64,000 bases of DNA from Shewanella algidipiscicola (GCF_003605125.1 NZ_QPQT01000005.1:124001-188000), one strand, 5' to 3'. Positions 37,207-46,468 are shown, counted from the stretch's first letter. The notes: generated from the letters alone by a model not told the origin. Program-made: numbers and translations.

Positions 37207-37602
37207 TTATTGATACTTTATCCCTTTGTGCTTTAACCAGCCATGAGGGTGACGATTGTTAGGATCTTTATGTGTCCAGTGAATGACACCGCCTTTTTTA
37301 TTCCACTCATATTCGCCGTAAAATTGTACTGTGTCGCCCATAGTTAAGTTAGGGATCCTAGGGGCAATATCGATGTTATGCGCAATTAAAATACTCTGTC
37401 GATTATCGAGACGTAAAATAAAGCGTTGGTGTCTTGAACCTTTATCATCATCGGCTAACACACGACTCACAATGCCCTCACCCTGCACCTGAATATCACT
37501 TTGTTGTGATTCATAAGCCTGTTGTAAAAGCGCATCATTGGCCCACACCGGCAAGGACAATAGGGTCAAGCTCAATAGAATACGGGTTAATATCTGCTTC
37601 AT
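37207..37602 (-). CDS. DUF3465 exported protein
   Basis: A 131-residue protein with a signal peptide (MKQILTRILLSLTLLSLPVWA). The mature domain contains GEGIVSRVLADDDKGSRHQR, FILRLDNRQSILIAHNIDIA and GDTVQFYGEYEWNKKGGVIH, ending WTHKDPNNRHPHGWLKHKGI. This matches DUF3465, an OB-fold-like periplasmic family without assigned function. GAGG lies 6 bases before the ATG at 37602. A single gene between PhzF and VOC genes on the same strand. Confidence 0.8.
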   Translation of the reverse strand: MKQILTRILLSLTLLSLPVWANDALLQQAYESQQSDIQVQGEGIVSRVLADDDKGSRHQRFILRLDNRQSILIAHNIDIAPRIPNLTMGDTVQFYGEYEWNKKGGVIHWTHKDPNNRHPHGWLKHKGIKYQ

Positions 37603-37697
37603 TCTTAGCCTCACTTAATAGCGAAAACCTATCCACAAGGGCCACGATAACCAGTTCGATCTTATGCTTAAGGCGCATCTTAACCATGCCGTTATCG

Positions 37698-38120
37698 TTA
37701 TACAGTTCTTAACACCATGGGATGATCTGGCTTTAACTGCAATAGATCCCAGAGATTACCATAGAGATCTTCAAACACAGCGACGGTGCCATACTCTTGC
37801 TCTGCAGGCTCTCGAATAAAGTTCACTCCAACAGAAACCATGTGTTGGTAGTCACGCCAAAAATCATCAGTATTAAGGAATAAAAAAACGCGTCCACCCG
37901 CCTGATTGCCGATATAGGCCTCTTGCGCAGGTTTAGATGCTTTTGCGAGCAGTAGCCCCATCCCGTTTGAGCCCGGCGGCGCTACCACCACCCAACGTTT
38001 GTTTTGTTCAACTTGATAGGTATCTTCGACCAGATCAAACTTTAACTTATTGACATAAAAATCAATCGCCTCATCATAGTCTTTTACGACTAATGCAATA
38101 TGGACAATATTTTGTTTCAC
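37698..38120 (-). CDS. VOC-family (glyoxalase-fold) protein
   Basis: A 140-residue protein of the vicinal-oxygen-chelate fold: IVHIALVVKDYDEAIDFYVN, WVVVAPPGSNGMGLLLAKAS, GGRVFLFLNTDDFWRDYQHM and YGTVAVFEDLYGNLWDLLQL. The metal-binding pattern His (VHIALVV) and Glu (VAVFED) is partly present, but the substrate cannot be assigned. Relatives include lactoylglutathione lyases and bleomycin- or fosfomycin-type resistance proteins, though this gene lacks their signatures. Confidence 0.82.
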   Translation of the reverse strand: MKQNIVHIALVVKDYDEAIDFYVNKLKFDLVEDTYQVEQNKRWVVVAPPGSNGMGLLLAKASKPAQEAYIGNQAGGRVFLFLNTDDFWRDYQHMVSVGVNFIREPAEQEYGTVAVFEDLYGNLWDLLQLKPDHPMVLRTV

Positions 38121-38257
38121 AGCGGCTCCTCACTGGTTATAAGGCTAGATTAGACGCCGCCGTCGCAGCCAACGTTAACATAGCAACGAAAAGGTATACT
38201 GTTTCTGAGCCACATTCAGCCTAGTGTGAAGAGCTAATCGTAACGACTTCGCAGGCC

Positions 38258-38887
38258 TTAAATATGACTCAAAGCATCGATGTCGTGACTCACTATCACC
38301 GCTATATTCTCAGTGATTTTCTCGGCACTCCAGTCCCACCATGCCACCGACAACAAGCGCTGAATTGTCGCATCATCAAAACGATACTTAATCACTTTAG
38401 CAGGGTTCCCGCCCACTATGCTGTATGGCGGTACATCAGATGTCACCACAGACTTACTGGCAATGATGGCCCCATCGCCTATCGATACCCCAGGCATAAT
38501 GGTGGACTCATACCCGAGCCAAACGTCATTACCAACAATCGTATCGCCTTTATAGGGAAGCTCACCCGCTTCAGGCATAGATTTTTCCCATCCTTGGCCA
38601 AAAATATAAAATGGATAGGTCGAGATGCCAGCCATATTATGGTTGGCACCATTCATAATAAACTCTACCCCTTTAGCGATGGCGCAAAACCGACCTATGA
38701 TCAATTTGTCACCAATAAACGGGAAATGATAAAGCACGTTGGCTTCAAAGTTTTCCGGACCATCAGGGTCATCATAATAGGTATAATCACCGACAATAAT
38801 ATTGGCCGATGAAATAAAGTTTTTCAGAAAACCCACTTGAGGAAATCCTGCCATAGGGTGTTTTTCATTTGGATTAGGACCGTGCAT
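38258..38887 (-). CDS. Vat/CatB-type xenobiotic acetyltransferase
   Basis: A 209-residue left-handed beta-helix acetyltransferase. Its sequence follows the streptogramin A acetyltransferase (Vat) family closely: HGPNPNEKHPMAG at the start, NIIVGDYTYYDDPDGPENFE, VLYHFPFIGDKLIIGRFCAI, FIMNGANHNM with the catalytic His at H83, PYKGDTIVGNDVWLGYEST and SIVGGNPAKVIKYRFDD. It transfers acetyl from acetyl-CoA to a hydroxyl of the substrate. Whether it gives streptogramin resistance here cannot be told; chromosomal homologues occur in environmental bacteria. It lies among unrelated single enzymes. Confidence 0.88.
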   Translation of the reverse strand: MHGPNPNEKHPMAGFPQVGFLKNFISSANIIVGDYTYYDDPDGPENFEANVLYHFPFIGDKLIIGRFCAIAKGVEFIMNGANHNMAGISTYPFYIFGQGWEKSMPEAGELPYKGDTIVGNDVWLGYESTIMPGVSIGDGAIIASKSVVTSDVPPYSIVGGNPAKVIKYRFDDATIQRLLSVAWWDWSAEKITENIAVIVSHDIDALSHI

Positions 38888-39119
38888 ATATTAACTCCGA
38901 GAGTATATTATGGGAGGTAAAATCTAAACGCGATTAGTGGCTTAACTAGACTCAAGTGTGACTCCTTGTTGATTTTCCTTGAACCCTTGCTAAATATCCC
39001 CTAGGAAATACTTGTTCGAAAAAAGTACTTAAGAAATAGTCCTTAACGACTGAACCTTGTCACAAACTTACGGCAATTCAGACGCAAACCCCATGCTCGC
39101 GCACTCTTGACGGTATCTA

Positions 39120-39893
39120 CTAGCCGATTTTTGTCGCCTTAATTGAGTAAATAAGCGGTACTAACTGACCTTGGTAGCGCAACTGATATCCTGCACTATC
39201 AACATATTCGAGCCCCTCGAAACAATCATAAGGGCTTGATGGATACTCTTTAAACGCTTCGATTGTAAGGCCTGCGCTGATAAGCGCAGTGAGCACCTCA
39301 CTGAGCGAATGCGCCCAGGTCACCACAGGCGATTTTCGCCCGTCACAATTTTCGGTGTAGGTGCCCTCCTCTTCGACATCGGGATGAGGTTGAGGAAAGT
39401 AGGAGTAACCAGATAGCAGATCGTTAATGCTGTGAAACTCAACCAGATGTAGCTCACCGCCAACACACAAGGCATCGGCAACCATTTGTGCCCACTGAGT
39501 TAAATCGGGCAGCCAGCAGAGCACGCCGTATGAGGTGAAGACAATATCAAACTGCTCGCTATTATCGATGCCAAATTGATAAAGATCACTTTCGATAAAC
39601 GTCGCTTCGAGTGCCGATTGCTCCGCTAAGCGTCGTGCATATTCAATGGCTACACTGGATAGATCGACACCTGTTACAACTGCACCTAATCTCGCCCATG
39701 ACAGGCTATCTAAGCCGAAATGACACTGTAGATGCAGTAGCCTTTTCCCCTCAACCGCGCCCACTTGCTGCAGCTCGATAGGATTTAATGAACTGTTTCC
39801 CTTAAGAAAACCTGCCACATCGTAAAACGTTGAATTAACATGGATAGCCGCACGCTTATTCCATGTATCTTGATTAATGGTTAAATAGTCCAT
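39120..39893 (-). CDS. Class I SAM-dependent methyltransferase
   Basis: A 257-residue methyltransferase. Motif I is LLHLQCHFGLDSLSWARLGA, motif II VTGVDLSSVAIEYAR, and a third motif FDIVFTSYGVLCWLPDL; INQDTWNKRAAIHVNS at the N-terminus is usual in this group. The start at 39893 avoids overlap with the upstream gene and gives the typical N-terminus; a longer frame reaches 40004. The substrate is unknown. It follows the carboxymuconolactone decarboxylase-type gene with 74 bases between them and may share its transcript. Confidence 0.8.
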   Translation of the reverse strand: MDYLTINQDTWNKRAAIHVNSTFYDVAGFLKGNSSLNPIELQQVGAVEGKRLLHLQCHFGLDSLSWARLGAVVTGVDLSSVAIEYARRLAEQSALEATFIESDLYQFGIDNSEQFDIVFTSYGVLCWLPDLTQWAQMVADALCVGGELHLVEFHSINDLLSGYSYFPQPHPDVEEEGTYTENCDGRKSPVVTWAHSLSEVLTALISAGLTIEAFKEYPSSPYDCFEGLEYVDSAGYQLRYQGQLVPLIYSIKATKIG

Positions 39894-39967
39894 TTTATTG
39901 ATCTGTATTCCTAAAATAGAGACAACTGAGGCAAAGCTGCATCGCTCAACATAGCCATACTCTATGG

Positions 39968-40369
39968 TTACTCGGTATCCGTTTGTGAGCACTCTGCCTG
40001 CCAAGCCTCAATGGCATCGGCGGCGGCGCGAAATGCCTCGATACCCGATGGCATGCCGCAGTAGACCGTTGAGTGCAGTAACACCTCTTGGATCTCTGCA
40101 ACCGTGCAGCCGTTTCGCAGTGCGCCTCTCACATGGCCTTTCAATTCGGTCGGTGCCTTTAATGTAGCCAAAGTGGCAATCGTAATAAGGCTACGAGTTT
40201 GCTTTGAGATCCCCTCTCGCACCCACACTTCTCCCCACGCATTGCGGGTCACCAAATCTTGCAATGGCTGGGTAAACTCGGTGGCTGAATTTAGCGCCCT
40301 ATCGACAAATGCATCGCCCATCACTTCTCGCCTTACCGCTAACCCTTGTTCGAACTTATCTTTATCCAT
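39968..40369 (-). CDS. Carboxymuconolactone decarboxylase-family protein
   Basis: A 133-residue protein (MDKDKFEQGLAVRREVMGDA start) with the CMD-fold segments FTQPLQDLVTRNAWGEVWVR, GISKQTRSLITIATLATLKA, LKGHVRGALRNGCTVAEIQE and VLLHSTVYCGMPSGIEAFRA. This pattern, with the conserved E and H but no CxxC pair, fits gamma-carboxymuconolactone decarboxylase of aromatic degradation rather than AhpD-type peroxidase partners. No other protocatechuate genes are visible, so its role is uncertain. GGAG lies 13 bases before the ATG. Earlier starts to 40468 add an unlikely extension. Confidence 0.82.
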   Translation of the reverse strand: MDKDKFEQGLAVRREVMGDAFVDRALNSATEFTQPLQDLVTRNAWGEVWVREGISKQTRSLITIATLATLKAPTELKGHVRGALRNGCTVAEIQEVLLHSTVYCGMPSGIEAFRAAADAIEAWQAECSQTDTE

Positions 40370-40570
40370 GCTTATTTCGTGCTCCCACACATAGTTGATG
40401 CCATAGAGGTAATACCGGCTCCCCCCTCGACTATAAAGTACCCGTACAAAAGACACACAGCAAGCCATTCAAATGAGAAAAGGGTCGACAAAAAAATAGA
40501 AATACAGAGGCACCTCATAGCACAATGCAGCGTAGAGTCATCCAATGCTCTAGTGGCTTTTGACGACAGC

Positions 40571-41032
40571 TTAACTCAACGGACAAAGTAACTCTTTTAG
40601 CACAACTTCTTCGGTGTAACCCCGAAACCCTTTAATGAGTTCACCTTGGGCATTTAATAGCAATAGAATTGGAGTTGCGGGGATCCCCCCCATATCTGTT
40701 AACAATTTTCGCGGAGCCCGATAAGCTTCGAAAGGAAAGTTCAACCTAAACAAAGCACGTTTCAGCGTCAAATTATTCCCGTTAATGCCTAAAGCAACCG
40801 GATGGATGCGGGCTACACAATTTTGCTCTAGATTTCGAAGTGCTCGTGCCTGTTTAATACACCAAGGACACTCGGGCTCAAAAAACATAAGTGCAATCGC
40901 GTGCCCTTCTAAGTGCGAGAGGTTAACGACCTTTTGGCTACGTAAGTCTTGGTATAGATAGCCCTGAGTAAGCTGCGCTGCCTGTAGAGGCGCAGCGCAG
41001 CAAACAAGCATTAAGATAATTTGACGCAGCAT
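40571..41032 (-). CDS. Thioredoxin-like (TlpA/redoxin) exported protein
   Basis: A 153-residue protein with a signal peptide (MLRQIILMLVCCAAPLQAA) and a thioredoxin fold. The active site CPWC (C55, C58) lies in FFEPECPWCIKQARAL and the cis-Pro region is GGIPATPILLLLNAQGELIK. Its ATG overlaps the TAA of the TonB receptor gene upstream (TAATG), so the two are translationally coupled under one Fur box. A periplasmic thiol-disulfide enzyme so tightly linked to a receptor whose plug has a CxxC pair suggests it acts on that receptor or its cargo. That last step is inference. Confidence 0.82.
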   Translation of the reverse strand: MLRQIILMLVCCAAPLQAAQLTQGYLYQDLRSQKVVNLSHLEGHAIALMFFEPECPWCIKQARALRNLEQNCVARIHPVALGINGNNLTLKRALFRLNFPFEAYRAPRKLLTDMGGIPATPILLLLNAQGELIKGFRGYTEEVVLKELLCPLS

Positions 41033-43194
41033 TAGAAAGCGAGCTTCATGCCTGCGTAAATTTCTCTGCCACGTAGAGGACCATAAATATATCCCACATC
41101 GAAAGCACCATCGGCATCATAAAACAATGGAGACTCTTCATTACCAGCTTGAGTGTAATCAAATAAATTACTCACCCCACTGTAAAGTGACATATAGTCA
41201 TTAAACTGATAATTAACGCGTAAATCGAGCGTGACATAGGAAGGCGCATCGCTAGCCTTTTTCGAGTCTGGATCCACCTGGCCATTAGCGTCTAAGCGAT
41301 TATAACCCTCGTAGCCATACTCAGATAAGTCACGACTCCCAACCCAAACTAAATTAGCAAACAACTCCCAATCCTTAATGTCCCAATCGAGCGTCAATGT
41401 CACTCTTTCCTCAATAGGCGCTACCGCATATGATGACTTGAAGACTGAATCATAATTAAAGTGTTCGCCAGTTACGTTTATCGTTAACTCATCGGTTAAA
41501 CGATAACCTAAAGCGATATCACTGGTAATGACGCTGGCTTTTTCATCCAGTTGGGTCAGTAATGGAATGCCATGCTCATTAGTTGTCAATGCTGCTAGAT
41601 GCTCGACTTCTGTCCATGCCACAGAAGCTGTAGAGGTAAACTGTCCATTGTCATAACTCAATGCATAGTTAGCCGAATTTGAACGCTCTAACTCATCTAT
41701 ATCTATGTCGAAACCGAGTGAGCCGTCTAATATGCCATGATCTGTCTCAAAAAAGGATAGCGGTGCACGATAACCTCGTCCGGCAGACAATCGCGACGTC
41801 CATTGATCATTGTGACGCAGACGCACGTCGACTCGAGGAGATAAAATTGATTCATCGAGTTCGATCCCTGGTTTATTAGGATCGGTAAAGTCGGCGGTAA
41901 TGGTGTCATAACGTAAGGCCATGGCAATCTCAAGATCTTGTGTGGCTTGCCATGTATCTTGCAGATAGAGGCCTTTAACATCATAATCAAACGAATCAGA
42001 CACATAATCAGGATTAGTAGAGCCAGTGCGAGAATGGGAACGCATCTTTTCGGTTCGTAAATCCGCACCAAAAGTTAATAACTGATCGTCGTTAAGCAAG
42101 TGGTTAAAACGCACATCGAAAAACCACATTTTATCACCGGCTACATAATCGAATCCTTCATAAAACGAATCTTGTTTATGTTCGGCATAACTGGCCGCCA
42201 AATGCATATTCCAATCATCATTGAACTCTCTAAGCCAAACGAGTGAAGCCTCATTTCGCTCAGTTTTAATCCATTCTGTCGTTTCCCACGCTTTACCCGT
42301 GAAAGGCTTGCGAACATCACCATCTTCAAACAAGTGTTGTGGTTCACTAAATTGATCGTCATACCCAGATAATACATTACCGATACTAGATGCACTGCCA
42401 TCGGCAAATGCACTCCCCAACATAGGACCACCAAAAATTTCCGATTGGATGTTGGCGAATCGAAGTACAAGGTTATCAAAGTCGGTGATGTCATGAGAGA
42501 CCCTGCCTGTTAGGCTGCGGTTTTCCTGCTGAGGGGCTTCATTAACCTTGTTATTATCGGCATCGAACTGATCTCTATCGTCATATTGAGCAACTAGAGT
42601 CGCGCGGGTAGCACCATCCTCACTCACCCCTTTACCCAGAAACCCCAGCTTTCGGTAACCATTTTCGCCAGCAGATATATCTAACTCAGCGCCATTTTCC
42701 GTGGGCTCATAACTAATGATATTGATCGTGCCACCAATGGCTTCCGGAGCGATTAAAGAGGCTCCAGCACCTCGTGCGACTTCAATCGCCCCAATTCCGG
42801 TCGTAGGGATAGCATCTACGGCATAATAGCCAGAAATCATGGTATGCACAGGTAAACCATCAACCAAAATAGTGGTCTGCTCACCCTTCATACCATTAAG
42901 CATAATTCGCTTCACGCCGCACATCGAGCATTCATTAGATACCTTTACGCCTGGAGAGTTATCGATTGCTTCCGATAAATTCACGGCATTCTTATTTTCA
43001 ATCATACTCGCACTGATCACTTCTGTTTTCATTATGGTATTGGCTAACGTTCCCGCTTGCTCCAACCTCTGCCTTACCCCAATAACACTCAGATGCTCAA
43101 TATCGACAGCCTCACCATTGCTTCCTTGCTCAGACGCCACAAGTTGTGAACTAAACAAAATGGCTAAAATTACAGCCAAATTAGTAGGTTTCAT
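41032..43194 (-). CDS. Fur-regulated TonB-dependent receptor with CxxC plug
   Basis: A 720-residue receptor: signal peptide (about 1-20), TonB-box-like IEHLSVIGVRQ (about 32-42), plug about 48-165, and a barrel ending REIYAGMKLAF with the terminal Phe. Within the plug, SNECSMCGVKRIMLNGMKGE carries a C89-x-x-C92 pair followed by TTILVDGLPVHTMISGYYAV. Ordinary siderophore receptors lack this pair. The start at ATG 43194 has GGGGA 6 bases upstream; a TTG five codons earlier is weaker. A Fur box sits 40 bases upstream. The thioredoxin-like gene overlaps the stop. The cargo is probably a metal or metal chelate; which one is unknown. Confidence 0.92.
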   Translation of the reverse strand: MKPTNLAVILAILFSSQLVASEQGSNGEAVDIEHLSVIGVRQRLEQAGTLANTIMKTEVISASMIENKNAVNLSEAIDNSPGVKVSNECSMCGVKRIMLNGMKGEQTTILVDGLPVHTMISGYYAVDAIPTTGIGAIEVARGAGASLIAPEAIGGTINIISYEPTENGAELDISAGENGYRKLGFLGKGVSEDGATRATLVAQYDDRDQFDADNNKVNEAPQQENRSLTGRVSHDITDFDNLVLRFANIQSEIFGGPMLGSAFADGSASSIGNVLSGYDDQFSEPQHLFEDGDVRKPFTGKAWETTEWIKTERNEASLVWLREFNDDWNMHLAASYAEHKQDSFYEGFDYVAGDKMWFFDVRFNHLLNDDQLLTFGADLRTEKMRSHSRTGSTNPDYVSDSFDYDVKGLYLQDTWQATQDLEIAMALRYDTITADFTDPNKPGIELDESILSPRVDVRLRHNDQWTSRLSAGRGYRAPLSFFETDHGILDGSLGFDIDIDELERSNSANYALSYDNGQFTSTASVAWTEVEHLAALTTNEHGIPLLTQLDEKASVITSDIALGYRLTDELTINVTGEHFNYDSVFKSSYAVAPIEERVTLTLDWDIKDWELFANLVWVGSRDLSEYGYEGYNRLDANGQVDPDSKKASDAPSYVTLDLRVNYQFNDYMSLYSGVSNLFDYTQAGNEESPLFYDADGAFDVGYIYGPLRGREIYAGMKLAF

Positions 43195-43234
43195 TCTTTT
43201 TCCCCGCAAAATTTAAGAGAGTACAACAATACGC

Positions 43235-43253
43235 GAATGAGAATCATTATTAT
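43235..43253. promoter_or_regulatory. Fur box upstream of the CxxC TonB receptor
   Basis: GAATGAGAATCATTATTAT matches the Fur consensus at most positions (TGAGAATCATTATT core). It is 41 bases before the receptor start, over the expected promoter, so iron should repress the receptor-thioredoxin pair. Confidence 0.78.
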
Positions 43254-43499
43254 TTGACACAGGTCATGGATTTAACAATTAATTCAATATGTATAATTCT
43301 TTTTGCGAGGTAAATGACACGCGTAGTATTAACATTTGTCCAGTAAACATATAGAAACGTAATTGTTATCCAATTGACGCGACACAACTCAATAGGTTCA
43401 ACATCAAATAGATAAGGTTAGTGAAGAGATAAAAAATGCCCCTAGGCAATAGCATAATCGGATCTGAAATGTAGAGGGGAATACAAAAGGAAAGACTAA

Positions 43500-43792
43500 T
43501 GCGGCGATGTAGCGTCTGTTCTAATAAATAAATGCCCGCTGCTTGTGCGGCGGCCAAGTCAGCTAAGGCGTCTTGTATACTTGATGACGGGCAACTATCG
43601 CGGCGGCCACTTTAGGGTAACGACGGTAAACACGCTGTACTAACCACTTAAATTTAAAGGCTGTTTTCGATACTATGGCGCTTGGAGCAAAATAACTACC
43701 TGACGTTGATAACCATCAGTTCTTGCTTGCGCTAAAGGAATAGGCGCAGCAATACCACCATCTAAATAGGGAGTGTTGTTTAATAGGGTGGG
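43500..43792 (-). pseudogene. Remnant of a patatin-like phospholipase gene (YjjU-like)
   Basis: On the minus strand three successive fragments in three frames read like the C-terminal part of a YjjU-type patatin. First: TPYLDGGIAAPIPLAQARTD, with the catalytic Asp in DGG, ending at a stop. Second: FKWLVQRVYRRYPKVAAAIV followed by ARHQVY, ending at a stop. Third: ALADLAAAQAAGIYLLEQT, in another frame. Upstream of them the N-terminal half with the serine motif is gone. Two frame changes and internal stops show the gene is dead. An open 63-codon frame here (43366-43557) belongs to this debris. Confidence 0.7.
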
Positions 43793-44038
43793 GAAGAGAT
43801 AAGTTAAAAATAACAAACGCCACCTTCATAGGTGTCATGGCAATGCATTGTTATTAAAGGTTATTTAAATCAGGTAAAGATAAAAAGGGGAATGCTAAAG
43901 TGAAATGTTAAAGTGAGTTAAGCGGAACGAGCGCAACAGCGGGAAATAACAGCATCCAATGAGCAAGCGCCCCGCTAGAGAAATCAGACCAAAGGTGGGC
44001 ATAACGCCTACACTCATTGGCCTGTCACATTATTGGCT
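43793..44038. other. Intergenic sequence between the patatin remnant and the MarR gene
   Basis: No gene or strong terminator is seen. A loose inverted repeat (AGCGGG ... CCCGCT) lies around 43940-43975. Some of it may be further pseudogene debris too decayed to recognise. Confidence 0.35.
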
Positions 44039-44515
44039 TCACTCTTCGGCTTGGATCTGTCCAACTAGCAATACGGGTGCCGCATCAAGCTCTTGAGCAT
44101 CCATCATCGAGGCGATACGCTCGACGGCAGATAACAACTGACTCTGTTCCCACTCTTCAAGATTTTGATAACGCTTAATAAAGTGTTCTTGCAGCGGTTT
44201 AGGTGCCGCGCTAAGAATCGCTTTACCCGATTCGGTTAACGACAAATGCAATTTACGTTTATCGGTTTCACTGCGGGTACGAGTCACCAAGCCACGGGTC
44301 TCTAATCGCTCGATGATGGTGGCAACCGTTGCGGGGCTTAATGCCACATCTTGAGCAATTTGCTTGGCTAATGGTACTTCAAGCTGAGCAATCTTTTGCA
44401 TCACCATCAGTTGTGGGCCCGTTAAACCCGATTGCTTACTGAGTTGCCGAGAATGTATATCGATGGCTCTGATGACTCGGCGCAGTGAAATTAATAGTTG
44501 TTCGTACTTTTCCAT
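44039..44515 (-). CDS. MarR-family transcriptional regulator
   Basis: A 158-residue winged-helix dimer. DNA-binding segment about 55-105: PLAKQIAQDVALSPATVATI, IERLETRGLVTRTRSETDKR, and KLHLSLTESGKAIL, the standard MarR wing. Long helices at both ends form the dimer interface. MarR proteins usually repress a neighbouring gene and are released by small ligands or oxidants. The nearest divergent gene is the RNA methyltransferase 540 bases away; the adjacent gene on the other side is dead. Its targets are unknown. Confidence 0.9.
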   Translation of the reverse strand: MEKYEQLLISLRRVIRAIDIHSRQLSKQSGLTGPQLMVMQKIAQLEVPLAKQIAQDVALSPATVATIIERLETRGLVTRTRSETDKRKLHLSLTESGKAILSAAPKPLQEHFIKRYQNLEEWEQSQLLSAVERIASMMDAQELDAAPVLLVGQIQAEE

Positions 44516-45055
44516 AATCCCCTCTCATTTGAGCTGCACCATAACAGAAATCACGCTTAGACTCATGTACCACAGATAAAAAAACACAACAACTTAATCA
44601 GTTGCCTTGCTTTCGTACACCTGAGTTAATCTCTGCCATTTTATCGCCCACAAGATTAACGTCGGTACAGCTTTTATTGTTGTTTTAGCCGACATTTTTA
44701 ACGAGTTCAGTACAATAAAAACCATGAGGCTAGGCTAGGCCATGATTTCGATGAATACACCTTTACCATCACGGCTTGATAAAGCTGCTGTAAAATAAGC
44801 ACAGCCAAATAATCCGCGCAGCACCAACCGGAAACATGCGAGTCACTGACAACAAAATGTGTACTCTCACTGTAAAATCACACCAGAGTCCACTTATTGT
44901 AAATGACGTTAAGCTTGCATGAGCTGCTCAAGCATCCGATAAATGCCGCTATAAAAGCAGTTAAAGTGTGTCTATCTCTAGCCAAGAGATACCAAAATCG
45001 GCCACTTCTGGTAAACTTGCCGCTCTTAACACCTACCAGCGCTGGGCAAATATTC
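44516..45055. other. Intergenic region upstream of the RNA methyltransferase gene
   Basis: About 540 bases between divergent genes. The methyltransferase frame stays open back to 44903, but that stretch lacks family features and a ribosome site. I see no RNA gene or repeat, only weak short inverted repeats. Confidence 0.35.
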
Positions 45056-46459
45056 ATGGGCGATACCACACCTACTGCATTAATCTCTTCTCAAGCTAAA
45101 CAGGCAACCGATACCTCCCCGACTTTAGCGTTGCATCATGGTATCAATGCCGATACATCGGCACAAAAGCGCGCGCTAAGCTACAGCATCACAATCCACC
45201 AGCTCTTTGAACAAGTGATGCAGAGCAAGCAACCTGCCGATCGTATTGTGGCTGAATATTTTCGTATTAATAAGAAGCATGGCTCTAAAGATAGACGCGT
45301 GATCCGCGAGAGCCTATTTGGACTCTTTCGTTGGCATGGTTGGTTAAATCAACTAACAACCCTTTGCACAGCGCCTAAAGCTTGGTTTGCCTCTTTAGCA
45401 TTAACCGCCAAAATTGAAGGCCACCCTTGGCAGGAATTTAGCGATGCTTGGCAAACCTTTGCAGCAAACCCAGCACTCGCGCCCCTTAACGATGCTGGCG
45501 ATCTCACCCGCCTAGCGGCCAAGCAACAACTGCTGCAAGCGTGCTTTCCACAGCATGAGTTTGCCCTCACTCAATTAGTCCCTACTTGGTATTGGCAGCA
45601 CTACCCAACAAGCAGTGAGGATGAGCAATATGCCTTGATTGAAGCGCTCTGCTCTCGCCCTCCCATTTGGGGCCGCCTGCAAGGTATTAATAGTGCAGAT
45701 GCGCTCGCCTCACTTAATGCTAGCGGTATTGAAGCCAAAATGAGTGACTACTTCGATGATGCCATCAACCTTGGCCATAAGAGCATCAACCTAAATAGCC
45801 TTAAGCTCTATAATGAGGGTCAACTGGAGATCCAAGACTTAGGCTCGCAGGTGATTGGTCATGTCTGCGCGCCACGCCCCGATGATAACTGGTGGGACGC
45901 CTGCAGTGGCGCCGGCGGTAAAACGCTGCAACTGCGCTCTTTAATGTTGCAGCAAGACCGCCACAGCAAAGGCAGTATCATAGCTTCAGATATTCGCCGT
46001 AAGCCATTAGAAGAACTGGCTAAACGCGTAAAACGGGCCCATTTTAACCAGATCAGTGTATCGCCATGGAAAACCGATGCCTTGCCTGTCGCGAGCGCTC
46101 AGTTCGATGGTGTTCTGGTGGACGCTCCCTGCAGTTGTACTGGGACTTGGCGACGCAACCCTGATATGCGCTGGCTCGATGATGCAAGCGCCATTAGCGA
46201 CAAACCCGCTTTACAGTTAGATATTTTACAGCGCTCAGCCAAGGCGGTGCGCACTGGCGGAGTACTAGTGTATGCCACCTGCTCCATTAGCCCCACCGAA
46301 AATGAAGCTGTGGTTGAGGCGTTCCTTGCCAGCAACCCTAACTTTACATTACAACAGCTGTGCCATCCATTTACCGGTGAGCAGCAATCGATGTTAACCG
46401 TATTGCCCTATCAAGCCGATAGCGACGGCATGTTTGTCGCGAAAATGATAAAGCGTTAA
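45056..46459 (+). CDS. RsmB/NOP-family rRNA cytosine methyltransferase
   Basis: A 467-residue RNA (cytosine-5)-methyltransferase. The N-terminal part (about 30-170) resembles the NusB-like accessory domain. The catalytic domain has the SAM motif WWDACSGAGGKTLQLRSL, the motif IV cysteine in VDAPCSCTGTWRRNPDMRW and the catalytic motif VI cysteine in LVYATCSISPTENEAVVEAF. The substrate (which rRNA or tRNA site) cannot be assigned; the overall layout is nearest RsmB-type proteins but the N-terminus differs. The start at 45056 is preferred; the ribosome site is weak, so 44903 is not excluded. Confidence 0.85.
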   Translation: MGDTTPTALISSQAKQATDTSPTLALHHGINADTSAQKRALSYSITIHQLFEQVMQSKQPADRIVAEYFRINKKHGSKDRRVIRESLFGLFRWHGWLNQLTTLCTAPKAWFASLALTAKIEGHPWQEFSDAWQTFAANPALAPLNDAGDLTRLAAKQQLLQACFPQHEFALTQLVPTWYWQHYPTSSEDEQYALIEALCSRPPIWGRLQGINSADALASLNASGIEAKMSDYFDDAINLGHKSINLNSLKLYNEGQLEIQDLGSQVIGHVCAPRPDDNWWDACSGAGGKTLQLRSLMLQQDRHSKGSIIASDIRRKPLEELAKRVKRAHFNQISVSPWKTDALPVASAQFDGVLVDAPCSCTGTWRRNPDMRWLDDASAISDKPALQLDILQRSAKAVRTGGVLVYATCSISPTENEAVVEAFLASNPNFTLQQLCHPFTGEQQSMLTVLPYQADSDGMFVAKMIKR

Positions 46460-46468
46460 CGCCGCCAT

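Noticed and set aside
38264..38812. 182-codon plus-strand frame
   Set aside because: It is antisense to the Vat-like acetyltransferase, which has complete family motifs.
43366..43557. 63-codon minus-strand gene
   Set aside because: Its N-terminal part is the tail of the patatin remnant in a shifted frame; the rest is non-coding AT-rich sequence.
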